Below, piece by piece: positions 46,702 through 56,575 of a stretch of 64,000 nt of DNA; positions within the stretch are counted from its first letter, which is position 1, and every line of letters starts with the position of its first letter. The DNA is from Stieleria sp. JC731. GTDB lineage: Bacteria > Planctomycetota > Planctomycetia > Pirellulales > Pirellulaceae. The stretch spans positions 522,481-586,480 of the forward strand of contig NZ_JAJKFQ010000005.1 in NCBI RefSeq assembly GCF_020966635.1, in the 5' to 3' direction. The notes beneath the pieces were generated by a model. That model did not search any database and was not told the origin of the DNA. It worked only from the letters and a program-made list of their open reading frames with translations. The position numbers and the translations under genes were made by a program.

Positions 46702-48237
46702 CTAGATTCCGCTGCGAGATTGTCCGCCGATGGGCAAACGCATCGTGAACATCGACCCTTCACCGATAGTGCTTTGCAGCTCGATATCGCCACCATGCAT
46801 TCGGACCACTTCACGGGTGAATGCCAAACCCAGCCCGTTGCCTCGCATGTGGCTATTTTCTGCGTTGGTTCCTCGATAGAACTTTTCGAAGACCTTTTCC
46901 TGCTCGTCCGGTTCGATTCCCAGTCCGTTGTCTTGGACATCGATGCGGATACATCCGTCTTGGACTTCGGCGCGGACGTGGATCTCGCCGTTCTCGGGTG
47001 TGTATTTGACGGCGTTTCCGATCAAATTCACCAGTGCGGCTTGCAGTTTGTCACGGTCGCCGAGGACGGTTGGCAGCTTGGGTGAAAGTTCGCAAAGTAG
47101 GCGTTGCCGTTTTTGTTCCGCCTGGGCACGCATTTGATCCGTCGCGTATTCCACCATCGGTAGTATTTCAAGCTCATGTCGATTGGAAACCATCGACCCG
47201 GCTTCCATCTGGCCAACGGTCAGCAGTTGATCAACGAGTCTGCCCAGTCGATGAGACTCCGACACGATGACGTTGCAGAACTCTTTTTGTCGCTCGATTT
47301 CCAGTTGCTCTTCGGCCGCGAGTGCTTCGGCGTAGGCTTGCAGGTTGTTCAGTGGGGTGCGCAGCTCATGTGTCGCTGTCATCAGGAACTGGTCGCGAGA
47401 TTTCGTCGCCAGTTCTTGCTGAGTCACGTCGGATAGAATCCACGCCAAGCCTTCGCCGTCGCCGACACGTCCGTCGAGCCGGCTGCGTGAGATACGCAAG
47501 TGAACGCGTTCGCCACCAAGGATGACTTGATGTCGTTCGTGAATCATGCGGATGTTGCTAAGCAGTCGATTCCGTTTGGTATGGACCGAATCATCGCCCG
47601 CACGAAGATTCAAAAGATCGAGCAAGTCTCGGCCGCCGTGGTTGGCTTGATCGGACAAGCCGAAAAGGCCACAAGCCGGTGCACTGATAAAGAGCATCCG
47701 GCCATCCAAGTCGGTGATAACCCAAGCGGTCGGCAAGCCTCGCATCGCCCTTGCCAACGTGATCGCTTCCTGATCAAGCGTCGCGAGTGTGCGAGTTTCC
47801 GAGGGTTCGTGCGAGACTGTTGCTTCACGCAGTAGCTCGTTCCAAGCTTCGGTGATCGGGTCTTCGCCAATCAACGGACGCACCTGTCGCCATGTTTGAG
47901 GACGTCCGCCACTACGGCGCAATTCTGATTCGATGGTTCGAAGTGTTCGCACCGACCGAATCGAAAACAATCCACACAGTGAGCATACGGCAACGGTGGC
48001 GATCCACATGACCGATGAAAACGAGCGGTCGTCGGGGAATGTTCCCGAAGCGGCGCCACAAGCAAGCGCGCAGCACGCGGCGACAAAAAACAGGATGCCA
48101 ATCCGTGTCGTGATCAGCGGCTGGGTACGGAACGACGTTGCTGCTGATACCGCTGCCGAAACCGCATTCGGATCCGATGAAGCTTCGAATCCGGTTGATG
48201 TGCGAATGGTGCTGACGTCTTGGTGGACTTCACCCAT
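46702..48237 (-). CDS. Membrane PAS-HisKA-HATPase sensor histidine kinase
   Basis: A 511-residue sensor kinase. Two membrane helices at about 46-65 and 75-95 enclose a very short outer loop. Then comes a region of unknown fold (100-165), a PAS domain (about 165-270, WVITDLDGRMLFIS), and the HisKA dimerisation domain with TATHELRTPL and phospho-accepting His290. The ATPase domain has N box NLIGNAVKYTPENG (Asn408), G1 DNGLG (436-440) and G2 GNGLGL (466-471). The first 40 residues are Ser/Thr-rich. Its start overlaps the receiver gene by eight bases. With almost no periplasmic part, it probably senses within the membrane or cytoplasm. Confidence 0.92.
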   Translation of the reverse strand: MGEVHQDVSTIRTSTGFEASSDPNAVSAAVSAATSFRTQPLITTRIGILFFVAACCALACGAASGTFPDDRSFSSVMWIATVAVCSLCGLFSIRSVRTLRTIESELRRSGGRPQTWRQVRPLIGEDPITEAWNELLREATVSHEPSETRTLATLDQEAITLARAMRGLPTAWVITDLDGRMLFISAPACGLFGLSDQANHGGRDLLDLLNLRAGDDSVHTKRNRLLSNIRMIHERHQVILGGERVHLRISRSRLDGRVGDGEGLAWILSDVTQQELATKSRDQFLMTATHELRTPLNNLQAYAEALAAEEQLEIERQKEFCNVIVSESHRLGRLVDQLLTVGQMEAGSMVSNRHELEILPMVEYATDQMRAQAEQKRQRLLCELSPKLPTVLGDRDKLQAALVNLIGNAVKYTPENGEIHVRAEVQDGCIRIDVQDNGLGIEPDEQEKVFEKFYRGTNAENSHMRGNGLGLAFTREVVRMHGGDIELQSTIGEGSMFTMRLPIGGQSRSGI

Positions 48238-48721
48238 GGATGCTACCGGAGGGTGGAGGAGTCGAGCCGAAATAGCTGCTTGGAAAAGTCATCGACGTAG
48301 GGGAGTTCGATGACGAGGGTTGGATGGTCACGCCACGCGATTCGAGACTTCGGACGATCAATTCGCTCAGCTGCCTTGGACTGAATGGCTTGTGCAAAAC
48401 GGCAACCAAATCAAACTCTTTGCGTAGCTGTTCGCTATCGATTTCAAAGCCTTTGGCCGTACAAAGGACCGCCGGCAAATCGCATAGCTCGGGCATCTTG
48501 CGGATCGCACGAAGCAGTTCGATGCCCTCGAGTCGAGGGACCTGATAGTCGGTGACCAGAAAACTGATATCGCCTTGGATCAATCGATCAAGTCCCGTTT
48601 GACCATCGGCAACCGCTTCAACCGCAAGCCCCGTTTTTGAAACGGTAAAGCTGAGCACTCGTCGAAAAACAGGATCGTCTTCGATGATTAAAACTATCGG
48701 TGGTTGCGTTGATGTGGTCAT
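48230..48721 (-). CDS. Single-domain response regulator (CheY-like)
   Basis: A 163-residue receiver protein without an output domain. Acidic pair Asp15/Asp16, phospho-acceptor Asp58 (LVTDYQVP), Thr88 and Lys111 (LHKPFSP) are all present, so it should be phosphorylated, most likely by the overlapping kinase gene downstream. The last 35 residues are Ser/Pro-rich (SSNSPTSMTFPSSYFG) and look disordered. A stand-alone receiver inside a pseudopilus operon suggests direct action on a motor or platform protein rather than DNA binding. Confidence 0.9.
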   Translation of the reverse strand: MTTSTQPPIVLIIEDDPVFRRVLSFTVSKTGLAVEAVADGQTGLDRLIQGDISFLVTDYQVPRLEGIELLRAIRKMPELCDLPAVLCTAKGFEIDSEQLRKEFDLVAVLHKPFSPRQLSELIVRSLESRGVTIQPSSSNSPTSMTFPSSYFGSTPPPSGSIHG

Positions 48722-48842
48722 AGATCAGCCGGTGCAAAGTCGAAGCAGTGGGACAAGAGCTTTGCCTTTGGAGTCAATTGCACGATGGTGTTGAACCTCG
48801 TCAGCAACATGAACCCGAAAGCAACATTGCCATGACGCGAAT

Positions 48843-48868
48843 CCTGCGGCGACAGGTATCGCCGCAGG
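48843..48868 (-). other. Hairpin between gspG and the response regulator gene
   Basis: Perfect 10-bp inverted repeat CCTGCGGCGA/TCGCCGCAGG with a six-base loop, eleven bases after the gspG stop on the minus strand. There is no T run. It may stop exonucleases and stabilise the pilin part of the message, giving more pilin than downstream products. Confidence 0.6.
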
Positions 48869-48879
48869 GGCGATCGCGA

Positions 48880-49308
48880 TTACCAGTCGCGTCCGATGTC
48901 GCTGCCGCCCGGATCAAGATTCAATTTCAAGCTTCCGTTGTGTGGCTTGTATGCCCAACCGTTCGTCGCATCGGGTGACGGAGCGACCGGTACGGCTGTC
49001 GTTGTTGTGTCGTAGTACACACCACTGAGTCCATTCACCGGGCCAACGGATGGGGACGGAAAAGGACCGTTCAACATCGTCGCCAACTCAGTGTCGAGTT
49101 CACCGTTGGCTGGATAAGCACCGTTTTGAGCGCGATACATTTCGATCGCGTTACGCAGAACGGCAAGCTGTTGGCGGGTGGTGTTGATTTCGGCTTGTTC
49201 GGCCGTTGTGAACATACGCGGAGCGGCGACCGCTGCGATGATTCCCAAGATCAAAATGACGATCACCATTTCGATCAATGTGAACGCGTTTCGTTTAAGT
49301 CGATTCAT
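48880..49308 (-). CDS. gspG: GspG-like major pseudopilin
   Basis: A 142-residue protein of normal GspG size. The prepilin motif RNAFTLIEMVIVILI has Ala8 instead of the usual Gly before the cut and Glu5 conserved. After the helix comes EINTTRQQLAVLRNAIEMYRAQNGAYP, typical of GspG. The end, NLDPGGSDIGRDW, matches the GspG calcium loop (Gly-Gly then Asp-Ile). ATG 49308 is preceded by a TTG at 49311 in frame; CAGGGC upstream is a weak ribosome site. First gene of cluster B, followed by a hairpin. This gene, rather than the oversized proteins of cluster A, is the plausible major subunit of a type II secretion-like fibre. Confidence 0.92.
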   Translation of the reverse strand: MNRLKRNAFTLIEMVIVILILGIIAAVAAPRMFTTAEQAEINTTRQQLAVLRNAIEMYRAQNGAYPANGELDTELATMLNGPFPSPSVGPVNGLSGVYYDTTTTAVPVAPSPDATNGWAYKPHNGSLKLNLDPGGSDIGRDW

Positions 49309-49806
49309 CAATCTGATGCCCTGAATGATTGACTGCTGTGGGGAAGGCTTGTTGCACGTTGAAAAGCCAGTTGCCGATCGAGCGGCGTTTTGTGATGCAC
49401 CAAAAGCTAGGACGGAAAATTTCTTCGCAAGTTGTCCTTTGCGGAAATCAAGTTTTTTCGCCCACTCTGTAGTGGGTCATGACGGTTTGCGATCATGAGA
49501 ACCGTTGCGACCGGTTCAGAATGGCGACTGGTCGACAGCCGTTGGAGAATCGAAACAGTCGCTGTTGCGTCTTTTCAACAGCCATGATGGGGGCGTTAAC
49601 CTGCTTCAGTTTTTGTAGACGCGAGTTTTCGAACCGATGGGAGTCGCGTTTGAGTCCGTTAATTGCGAGGCGAAGCTGGTTCGAAACCGACCAACCGTTC
49701 CATCGAAGTGCGGGTCGTTGAGGCAGACCAGGAGAGAAGCGGTATCACTTTTGCGTAACTGAGAAGCGTTCACTGATCGTTTCCAACTACGCCGAGACCT
49801 TCCACC
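49309..49806. other. Intergenic region upstream of cluster B
   Basis: 498 bp between gspG (minus) and the next plus-strand gene. It must hold the operon promoter. A sigma-54-like pair near 49351-49370 has the wrong spacing by one base. There is no hairpin with a T run and no open frame with protein-like content. Confidence 0.35.
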
Positions 49807-50643
49807 TTGAACCAGCAGACCCGCCCAATTTGGATCATCGTGTTTGCCATTTTGATGGCCTGCGTCGCCATTCGTGTCAAAGGCAGCGAGGTCATTGGCA
49901 GCGAAGTTGATGGTCGCAATGTTGTTGCCCAACGGATTGACCAGGTTGAATCGTCAGCCGAGGGACCAAGCATCTTGCCTGCACCAGACACGGCTGCGCT
50001 AGCAGAGCAAATGTCAAAGCCTGCTGATATGCGGAGGCACCAAGTTGCCGGCCGACTACAGATTGGCGACCGTGTTTACGAACTTCCCAGAGCACCTTCC
50101 GCAAGAACAGCTCCACGGAAAAGCGTAAAGGTTCGCGCAGCTTCGTTTCATGCAAACTTGGTCAATTGGGATGCTGATGCGGAGACTGATGGATGGATCG
50201 TTGAAGTTGCCTTGCTAGATGAGCAAGGCGACACAGTGCTTATGGGGAAGCAACATCCCGTTGAAATGCCTGGCGATATTACTGCGCGGTTTTCGCTGAT
50301 GCCGGTACGGCCCGCGCTCGACTTTGACGGCTATGTTGATGCGGCCGATCAACCCTTCGTGTGGACTCGAACTCTACGGTTCAGCTCACCAGGGATCGCG
50401 CGAGTTCGGCTACCTTTGGAAGCCGTAGAACTGCAGGAGCTTGCCGGGTCAACGGTGGAACGGCGATTGGTCGCTAGGGGCGGGAAAATACGGGGCGGCG
50501 CTATCCTGGGCGGCAGTACATTACCTGCTGTTGGGCGGCTTACCATGCGAGTCATTGTCCCTTCGCAGGGTGCCTTCGATTCGGTCGCACAGGTGGACTT
50601 GAGGACTCCGTTCTTGGTTGACACTTCATGGCCATATCAGTAA
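49807..50643 (+). CDS. Secreted protein of unknown function
   Basis: A 278-residue protein. The TTG at 49807 opens a frame with an N-terminal hydrophobic segment (IWIIVFAILMACVAI), so a signal peptide exists only with this start; the first ATG is in the middle of it (49855). The body is beta-rich with ARFSLMPVRPALDFDG, EAVELQELAGSTVERRLV and VGRLTMRVIVPSQG, all without a family I recognise. A strong intrinsic terminator follows at 50677-50710. It lies just upstream of nusA but on its own transcript. Start and function uncertain, but the coding nature is likely. Confidence 0.55.
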   Translation: MNQQTRPIWIIVFAILMACVAIRVKGSEVIGSEVDGRNVVAQRIDQVESSAEGPSILPAPDTAALAEQMSKPADMRRHQVAGRLQIGDRVYELPRAPSARTAPRKSVKVRAASFHANLVNWDADAETDGWIVEVALLDEQGDTVLMGKQHPVEMPGDITARFSLMPVRPALDFDGYVDAADQPFVWTRTLRFSSPGIARVRLPLEAVELQELAGSTVERRLVARGGKIRGGAILGGSTLPAVGRLTMRVIVPSQGAFDSVAQVDLRTPFLVDTSWPYQ

Positions 50644-50676
50644 GTTGAACTTTCACAGCACTGGTACACGCAGATG

Positions 50677-50710
50677 CCCGGTCCTGCCAAAAGGTCCGGG
50701 TTTCTTTTTT
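50677..50710 (+). terminator. Intrinsic terminator before nusA
   Basis: Stem CCCGG/CCGGG (50677-50681, 50696-50700) extended by CCT/AGG (50683-50685, 50692-50694), then TTTCTTTTTT to 50710. It separates the secreted-protein gene from nusA. Confidence 0.85.
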
Positions 50711-50862
50711 GTCACAAAGGATCAGATTTCCCAAGTCGCCGGTCGGTTGCACATGAGGTGCAGCTGATGCGCGAGCCCACGGAGGGCGGACGAGCGTTGC
50801 CGTGATCTGATTCCAATTTTCGCTCATCTCGTCATTCGTTGGTCAGGAACGTCAATAGAACT

Positions 50863-52344
50863 ATGAACCCACAAGACATCCTGCGTTACGTCGACTCGCT
50901 GCACCGCGAGAAGAATATTGACACCGAACATGTCTTCGCAGCGATCGAAGCGGCGCTGCAAACGGCTGCTAAGCGGCAGTACGGCGAGGATGCCGATATC
51001 GTTGTTCGTCTCGACCGAGAAAATGGTCGCATCAACGCAAGCTTGGACGGCGAAGCGCTTGGCGACGACCAGATCGGTCGAATCGGGGCTCAGACCGCTA
51101 AGCAGGTCATCATTCAAAAGGTTCGTGAAGCCGAGCGCGATTCGCTGATGTCGGAATATCGCGAACAGATCGGCGAAATGGTTGCTGGGATCATCGGTCG
51201 TGCCGACGGTGGAGTCGCTACCGTTAACTTGGGCAATGTCGAAGCGATTTTGCCTCGTAGTGAACAGATCCCTCATGAAACATTGCATGCTGGTGAGCGT
51301 GTTCGCGCGGTTGTCTTCGAAGTCAAGTCGGCCGGAAACCGTGTCCGTGTCGTATTAAGCCGGACTCGGCCGCAGCTCGTTCAGCGTCTCTTTGAACAAG
51401 AAATTCCAGAGCTAAGTGAAGGCGTGATCGCGGTCAATTCAATCAGTCGTGAGCCGGGCTATCGAAGCAAGGTCGCCGTCAGCAGCGAAGATTCCCAAGT
51501 TGACCCGATCGCTGTCTGCGTCGGCTACCGCGGAAGCCGCATTAAAGCGGTGCGTGAAGAACTTGCCGGTGAACACATCGATGTGGTTCGCTACAGCACC
51601 GACCCTGAAGTCTTGATTCCGAACGCATTGCAACCGGCCGAAGTCGAGCAGGTTTTGTTGTGCGATATGATCGGCCGGGCAATCGTTTTGGTCCAAGAAG
51701 ATCAACTGTCTTTGGCGATCGGTCGTCGCGGCCAAAATGTTCGCTTGGCCAGTAAGCTGTGCGGCTGGGACATCGAAATCATGACTGCCGGTGAGCTTGA
51801 AGAGCAAATCGAGCGAGCCGTTGCAGCGTTTAGTCAGCTCGATGGGATGACGGCGGAGATTTCACAGTCGCTCGTCGAACAGGGTTATTTGTCTTATGAC
51901 GATCTCTCCGTGATCGAACCCGATCAATTCATGGAAATGAGTGGCCTCACCGAGGAGCAGGTGGAGCTGATTGTTGATATGGCCGAGCAAAAGGCTGAAG
52001 AAGCCGAAGTGGCCGCAGCCGAAGAACGGCAGGCTCGCCGGGACCAAGAGCGTGGCGGAAGTCAGCCAGCTCCGAAGTCCAGTGAGGATGTCGAAGCTTC
52101 CGAGGAACCAGCCGTCGAGGCTCAGGTCGACGCGGCTTTACAGGAAGCTCAGTTGGAAGATGGTGAAGCCGTTGCGGCCGATCACATTCCCGCTGAGGAG
52201 TCTGTGGAAGGGACCGAGCCTGCTGAAGAGCAAGAGGTGGGTGGCGCTGATGTCGAAAGCACCGAAGTTGAGCCGGCTATCGCAGAAGCGGTTGCCGACG
52301 AGACCGAAGATGCTGAGGCAGCCAAGCCACAACAGGAAAGTTAG
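50863..52344 (+). CDS. nusA: Transcription termination/antitermination factor NusA
   Basis: A 493-residue NusA that binds RNA polymerase and RNA and modulates pausing, termination and antitermination. The N-terminal domain begins MNPQDILRYVDSLHREKNID. An S1 domain (about 125-190, GGVATVNLGNVEAILPR) and two KH domains (CVGYRGSRIKAVREEL, SLAIGRRGQNVRLASKL) follow. After an HhH-like piece (YDDLSVIEPDQFMEMSG) comes a long acidic tail of about 120 residues rich in Glu and Ala (from about 376), longer than in E. coli's two acidic repeats. ATG 50863 starts the conserved N-terminus; AGGA at 50845 is rather far upstream. Heads the nusA-infB-rbfA group. Confidence 0.96.
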   Translation: MNPQDILRYVDSLHREKNIDTEHVFAAIEAALQTAAKRQYGEDADIVVRLDRENGRINASLDGEALGDDQIGRIGAQTAKQVIIQKVREAERDSLMSEYREQIGEMVAGIIGRADGGVATVNLGNVEAILPRSEQIPHETLHAGERVRAVVFEVKSAGNRVRVVLSRTRPQLVQRLFEQEIPELSEGVIAVNSISREPGYRSKVAVSSEDSQVDPIAVCVGYRGSRIKAVREELAGEHIDVVRYSTDPEVLIPNALQPAEVEQVLLCDMIGRAIVLVQEDQLSLAIGRRGQNVRLASKLCGWDIEIMTAGELEEQIERAVAAFSQLDGMTAEISQSLVEQGYLSYDDLSVIEPDQFMEMSGLTEEQVELIVDMAEQKAEEAEVAAAEERQARRDQERGGSQPAPKSSEDVEASEEPAVEAQVDAALQEAQLEDGEAVAADHIPAEESVEGTEPAEEQEVGGADVESTEVEPAIAEAVADETEDAEAAKPQQES

Positions 52345-52827
52345 TGGTCGATCTGGGGTGATCCTGAAACAGGTTCAGCTGGGTGGATGGGGTGCGTTCC
52401 CCGCATCATGGCTGATAGGGCGTTCAGGATCCGGCGATTTTAACAGCAAAAGTTCATCGAATTGCGTTTTTCGACGCAGAGATTGAAAAAGTCAGTTGAA
52501 ATCGTGAAATGCCCCTAGGTCGGACCTCTTGCCGAACGCCGTTTTTCGCTATCCTTTGCGAATCTGGCGGGCCACGACGATTTGGATCGGCGTGGCTCGA
52601 CTACTAAATCAAGAGACGACAAACCTTCCGGGCCTCATCCGGGACTGATCCAACGATCGGGACTCGATCGCGAACCGACGCCGCAACTTATTGCGGCCAC
52701 TGGGATTCGCAATGCCGGCCGATGGAGGAGAGTTTTATGTGACTTAAAGAATACTAGGAACGCGAAATCGCTAGGCGAAAGATTGAAGGCGATCGGTTCC
52801 ACCCAAATTTGACAGGATTTTCACCCC
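52345..52827. other. Long nusA-infB spacer with nested inverted repeats
   Basis: 483 bp. GATCCTGAA (52360-52368) pairs with TTCAGGATC (52423-52431), and an inner hairpin GATGGGG/CCCCGCATC lies at about 52386-52407. A short T run follows at 52438-52441. It could be an attenuator or terminator that regulates infB after nusA. No YlxR or L7Ae-like gene, usual in this spot in many bacteria, can be seen. A frame at 52582-52812 has no recognisable content. Confidence 0.45.
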
Positions 52828-55800
52828 GTGGCAGCACGCATTTACGCGCTCGCAAAAGAATTAAATCTCGATAGTAAAGATCTGGTAGATCTCGTCAAAA
52901 AAGTTGGAATCACCGGCAAGGGCTCAGCATTGGCTAGTCTTACCGATGACGAGGTCCAACGCGTGCGCGAGCATTTAAGTGGGGCGAAGGCGTCCCCGAA
53001 GCCGGCAGCTCCTGTTGTGGCAGAAGAGCCGCAGCGAGCACCAGTCGCCGTTCGCCAGTCTGTTCGACCAGAACGCCGCCCAATGAATATCGATGGTGGG
53101 GGCGCTCGTCCCGGTGCACCATCTGGTAAATCGGTTGAGCCGGCGCGGCCTGAACGTACCGAATCGAAGTCTCGCCCAGAACCGAAACTGCGTGCTCCGG
53201 CACCACTTCCGCCGGTCGATGAGACGCCCAAGGCGTCCGAACCGGAACCCGCGCAGACGCCAGATGTGCGTTTGCCAGCTGGAAGCGTTCGGCCACAACG
53301 CAGTAGTGGAAGTGGTCTTGCCGGCCGGGTTTCGCGTACCAAACCCGGTTCGCCAAAGCGTGCCGCTGATCCACCGCCGAAGCAGGCACAAAGACCTCCT
53401 CGTGCTGACAAGCCAGCCCCAGAGCGTCAGGCTGGTGCACCGCAGCGTGGTCCAGCTCCATCGCAGCCACCGGCAAACAAGCCCGCTCAACCAGCGGCCC
53501 AGCAGCCATCGCCCCCGCGTCCGGCGGAGCGTGCGAAGATGCCGCTGGCAGTTCGCGGTGGCAAGCTAGGCGGCGGTGGTCGAGTCCGTTCTTTGGATCA
53601 ACGTCCTGCCGCTGCAGGTGGTGGCGAAGAGCAAAAGGGCGGTGATAACAAGCCCAAACGCCGTGAGCCACGGATCGCGATCAATATGGCGTCGCTGCCA
53701 GACGCTCCAAAAGACGTCGCGCCAAAAACGAATGACAAGCTTAAGGCTCAAAAGCCTGACATCAAGCTGAGTCCTGATTTGATCGCCGGCCATAAGCAAG
53801 GCGTCAAAGCTCCATTGGACAAGCTCGCTGCCGAGTCTGCCGAAACCTCCAAGCGTGGTGGTGGAACTGCTGGCAATGCTGCCGGTGCGAAACGTGGTGG
53901 TCTTTCCGGTTTCACCGAGAAAGGCAAGCGTGGCCGTGGTGGCGCAGAAGAAGATGACGATAAACGTCGCAAGGGTTTGGCCGGAATGGCCAGGGCCCGC
54001 GCCGACCGTGGCGGTCGCCGAGGCGGACGTGGTTCTGAACTGTCACGCTACTCGCGCGAAGACGGCCGGTCACAGCGTCGGACATTGCAGCACCGCGGGA
54101 CAAACACCGCAGCGCCTCGTAAAGAGCCAGTTCAGATCGAATTGCCTTGTACCGTTCGTAGCTTCTCCGAAGCGGCCAGTGTTCCTGTGGCCAAGGTCCT
54201 AAAGTCAATGATGACGATGGGGATCATGGCCAACATCAACGCCGAATTGGAATTCGAAACGGCTGAGGTCATCGCTGCCGAACTCGACCTCGAACTGCAG
54301 CTCAAGGAATCGGAAACGCTCGAAGACGAGTTGATTGCCGAGATCGAAAGCCAAGTCGATAGCCCCGATTCGTTGGTGGCACGTCCACCGATCGTGACGT
54401 TCTTGGGACACGTCGATCACGGTAAAACCAGCTTGCTGGACTACCTGATCGGCATCAATGTCGTCAGTGGTGAAGCCGGCGGGATTACCCAGCACATTCG
54501 TGCGTACACGGTCGAAAAAGACGGTCGTGGTGTAACCTTTGTCGATACGCCTGGTCACGAAGCATTTACCGAAATGCGTGCTCGTGGTGCCAACGTGACT
54601 GACATTGCGGTCTTGGTTGTCGCTGCAGACGACGGAATCATGCCGCAGACGGAAGAAGCGATTAGCCACGCCAAGGCGGCCGGGGTTCCTATCGTCGTTG
54701 CACTTAACAAGTGTGACTTGGAAGGCGTCGACCCGAACCGTGTTCTGACTCAATTGACCGAGCACGAACTGACACCTAGTGAATGGGGCGGCGATGTCGA
54801 AGTCGTTCGCACCAGTGCCATCACCGGTGAAGGGATGGATGAACTTCTCGAAGTTCTCCTGACCGTCGCCGAAATGAACGAGTACTCGGCCAACCCAGAT
54901 CGTGACGCCCTTGGTGTCTGCTTGGAAGCAGAACAGCAAGGTGATCGCGGGGTCGTCGCAAAGATGGTCGTTCAGAACGGTACGATGCGTGTCGGTGACA
55001 TTATCGTTTGCGGACCGACTTATGGTCGCGTTCGAGCGATGAACGATACGCTAACCGGACAGTCGATCAATGAGGCTGGACCGAGCACGCCGATCAGCGT
55101 GATGGGCTTGGAGTCGCCTCCAGGTGCAGGTGACCGTTTCCATGTGCTCGACGATATCGCCGACGCTCGTGAAATCGCCGCCACCCGTGCGGAAGCGTCC
55201 AGCCGTCAGTCGCTGTCAGGTTCGACGACCAAGGTTTCGTTTGAAAATTTCCAATCGATGCTTCAAGAAGGTCGTTTGGGACAGAACGAAGAAAAGGTCA
55301 AGTTGAACGTGATCATCCGAGCGGACGTGAAGGGTTCGTTGGAAGCGATCGACAAAGAACTGACCAAGTTCGAACACCCCGAAGTCGAAATCAAAGTGCT
55401 GCAGCGCAGCGTCGGTGGTATTACGCTTGCTGACGTCACGCTGGCGGATGCTTCCGATGCCGTCGTCCTCGGATTCAACGTGATTCCAGACGACCAAGCA
55501 CGTAGCTTGGCTGACGAACGTAAAGTCGAAATTCGTCGGTACGAAGTCATCTATAAGTTGACCGACGATATCAAGGCGATGATCGAAGGCCGATTGAAGC
55601 CTGAAGAGAGAGTCGTCGACTTGGGACAAGCAGTCGTCAAGCAGGTCTTTTCGATCAGCCGAGTGGGAACCGTTGCGGGTTGCTACGTCACCGCCGGTGC
55701 GATCCACCGTGGCTGCCGAATTCGTGTTTACCGCGATAGCCGTCTGATCGGTGACTACGGTCTGGATTCACTTCGCCGGATCAAAGAAGACATCAAGGAA

Positions 55801-55911
55801 GTGCCACGTGGAATGGAGTGTGGTATCCGTCTTCAAGGTTTCAACGACATCAAACAGGACGATGTTCTGGAAGCCTACCGAATTGAAGAAGTCGCGCGGA
55901 CGCTCGACTGA
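52828..55911 (+). CDS. infB: Translation initiation factor IF-2
   Basis: A 1027-residue GTPase that places initiator tRNA on the 30S subunit. The IF2 N-terminal domain ([20 protein letters not shown], 2-50) is followed by a very long Pro/Ala/Gly/Arg-rich linker to about 430, which includes an Arg/Gly-rich piece ([17 protein letters not shown]). A second IF2-N module then leads into the G domain with GHVDHGKT (527-534), DTPGHEAF and NKCD, followed by domains II to IV. The start is a GTG at 52828 with AGGA upstream; the encoded N-terminus is the conserved one. Large IF-2 linkers occur in several phyla. rbfA follows after 126 bp. Confidence 0.97.
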   Translation: MAARIYALAKELNLDSKDLVDLVKKVGITGKGSALASLTDDEVQRVREHLSGAKASPKPAAPVVAEEPQRAPVAVRQSVRPERRPMNIDGGGARPGAPSGKSVEPARPERTESKSRPEPKLRAPAPLPPVDETPKASEPEPAQTPDVRLPAGSVRPQRSSGSGLAGRVSRTKPGSPKRAADPPPKQAQRPPRADKPAPERQAGAPQRGPAPSQPPANKPAQPAAQQPSPPRPAERAKMPLAVRGGKLGGGGRVRSLDQRPAAAGGGEEQKGGDNKPKRREPRIAINMASLPDAPKDVAPKTNDKLKAQKPDIKLSPDLIAGHKQGVKAPLDKLAAESAETSKRGGGTAGNAAGAKRGGLSGFTEKGKRGRGGAEEDDDKRRKGLAGMARARADRGGRRGGRGSELSRYSREDGRSQRRTLQHRGTNTAAPRKEPVQIELPCTVRSFSEAASVPVAKVLKSMMTMGIMANINAELEFETAEVIAAELDLELQLKESETLEDELIAEIESQVDSPDSLVARPPIVTFLGHVDHGKTSLLDYLIGINVVSGEAGGITQHIRAYTVEKDGRGVTFVDTPGHEAFTEMRARGANVTDIAVLVVAADDGIMPQTEEAISHAKAAGVPIVVALNKCDLEGVDPNRVLTQLTEHELTPSEWGGDVEVVRTSAITGEGMDELLEVLLTVAEMNEYSANPDRDALGVCLEAEQQGDRGVVAKMVVQNGTMRVGDIIVCGPTYGRVRAMNDTLTGQSINEAGPSTPISVMGLESPPGAGDRFHVLDDIADAREIAATRAEASSRQSLSGSTTKVSFENFQSMLQEGRLGQNEEKVKLNVIIRADVKGSLEAIDKELTKFEHPEVEIKVLQRSVGGITLADVTLADASDAVVLGFNVIPDDQARSLADERKVEIRRYEVIYKLTDDIKAMIEGRLKPEERVVDLGQAVVKQVFSISRVGTVAGCYVTAGAIHRGCRIRVYRDSRLIGDYGLDSLRRIKEDIKEVPRGMECGIRLQGFNDIKQDDVLEAYRIEEVARTLD

Positions 55912-55940
55912 TATTTGCCAAGGCCGGTGATTAATACATT

Positions 55941-55967
55941 CCGTCGTGATCGGTTCGGTCACGGCGG
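55941..55967 (+). other. Hairpin between infB and rbfA
   Basis: Nine-base stem CCGTCGTGA/TCACGGCGG with one T-G pair and a nine-base loop, 30 bases after the infB stop. There is no T run, so it is more likely an mRNA structure than a terminator. Confidence 0.4.
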
Positions 55968-56037
55968 AGTGCTCGTTTAAGCCGACTCGCCTTTTCCCGT
56001 CCCTCCATTCATTTCCATCATTCTCCCCAGGCTGATA

Positions 56038-56475
56038 GTGACCAGTCGTCGACTGTTAAAAGCTGCCGAAGCGATCCGCGAAGTCGTCGCGTCGGCAATT
56101 CTTACTGAATTGCGTGATCCCCGAGTCAAAGACGTGACCGTGATCGGTGTGGAGGTCGCGCCCGACATGCGCGAGGCCACCGTTTCGGTCAGCGTCATGG
56201 GCGACGAAGCACAGAAGCAAAAATCGCTTTTGGGTCTGCAGAACTCCGCAGGCTTTTTGCAATCTAAAGTTGCACGTCGGATCGATACACGATTCACCCC
56301 GCGTTTGCAGTTCGAACTGAACCGCGGCATGGAAAACGCCATGGTGGTCGGCGAGTTGCTTGGCAAGATTCGCCGCGAACGTGAAGAAGCCGACGGTCAT
56401 GACAATGATGACTTCGATGAAACGGATTCTGAAATCGATCCCTCGTCCGATTCGCACAGCACGGAATCGCCCTAG
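56038..56475 (+). CDS. rbfA: 30S ribosome-binding factor RbfA
   Basis: A 145-residue protein that binds immature 30S subunits and helps 16S rRNA 5' end maturation. RRLLKAAEAIREVVASAILTELRDPRVKDVTVIGVEV and the FLQSKVARRIDTRFTPRLQF area are the usual RbfA blocks (KH-like fold). The last 35 residues are an acidic, Asp/Ser-rich extension. Start is a GTG at 56038 with CAGG ahead. Its place after nusA and infB is the common order. Confidence 0.93.
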   Translation: MTSRRLLKAAEAIREVVASAILTELRDPRVKDVTVIGVEVAPDMREATVSVSVMGDEAQKQKSLLGLQNSAGFLQSKVARRIDTRFTPRLQFELNRGMENAMVVGELLGKIRREREEADGHDNDDFDETDSEIDPSSDSHSTESP

Positions 56476-56575
56476 TCGATTCCGGACCGCAACATACATC
56501 AAGATTTTCAACACGACCAAGATTGCGGCGACCAACTGACGCCAAATCTAATTAAACACGCTACGACCCAAAACA

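Noticed and set aside
49351-49370. Sigma-54-like promoter upstream of gspG
   Set aside because: The GG to GC spacing is 13 instead of 12 bases and the flanks do not match.
52582-52812. Open frame in the nusA-infB gap as a YlxR-type gene
   Set aside because: No YlxR signature, no ribosome site with a normal start codon, and low-complexity Arg/Ser content.
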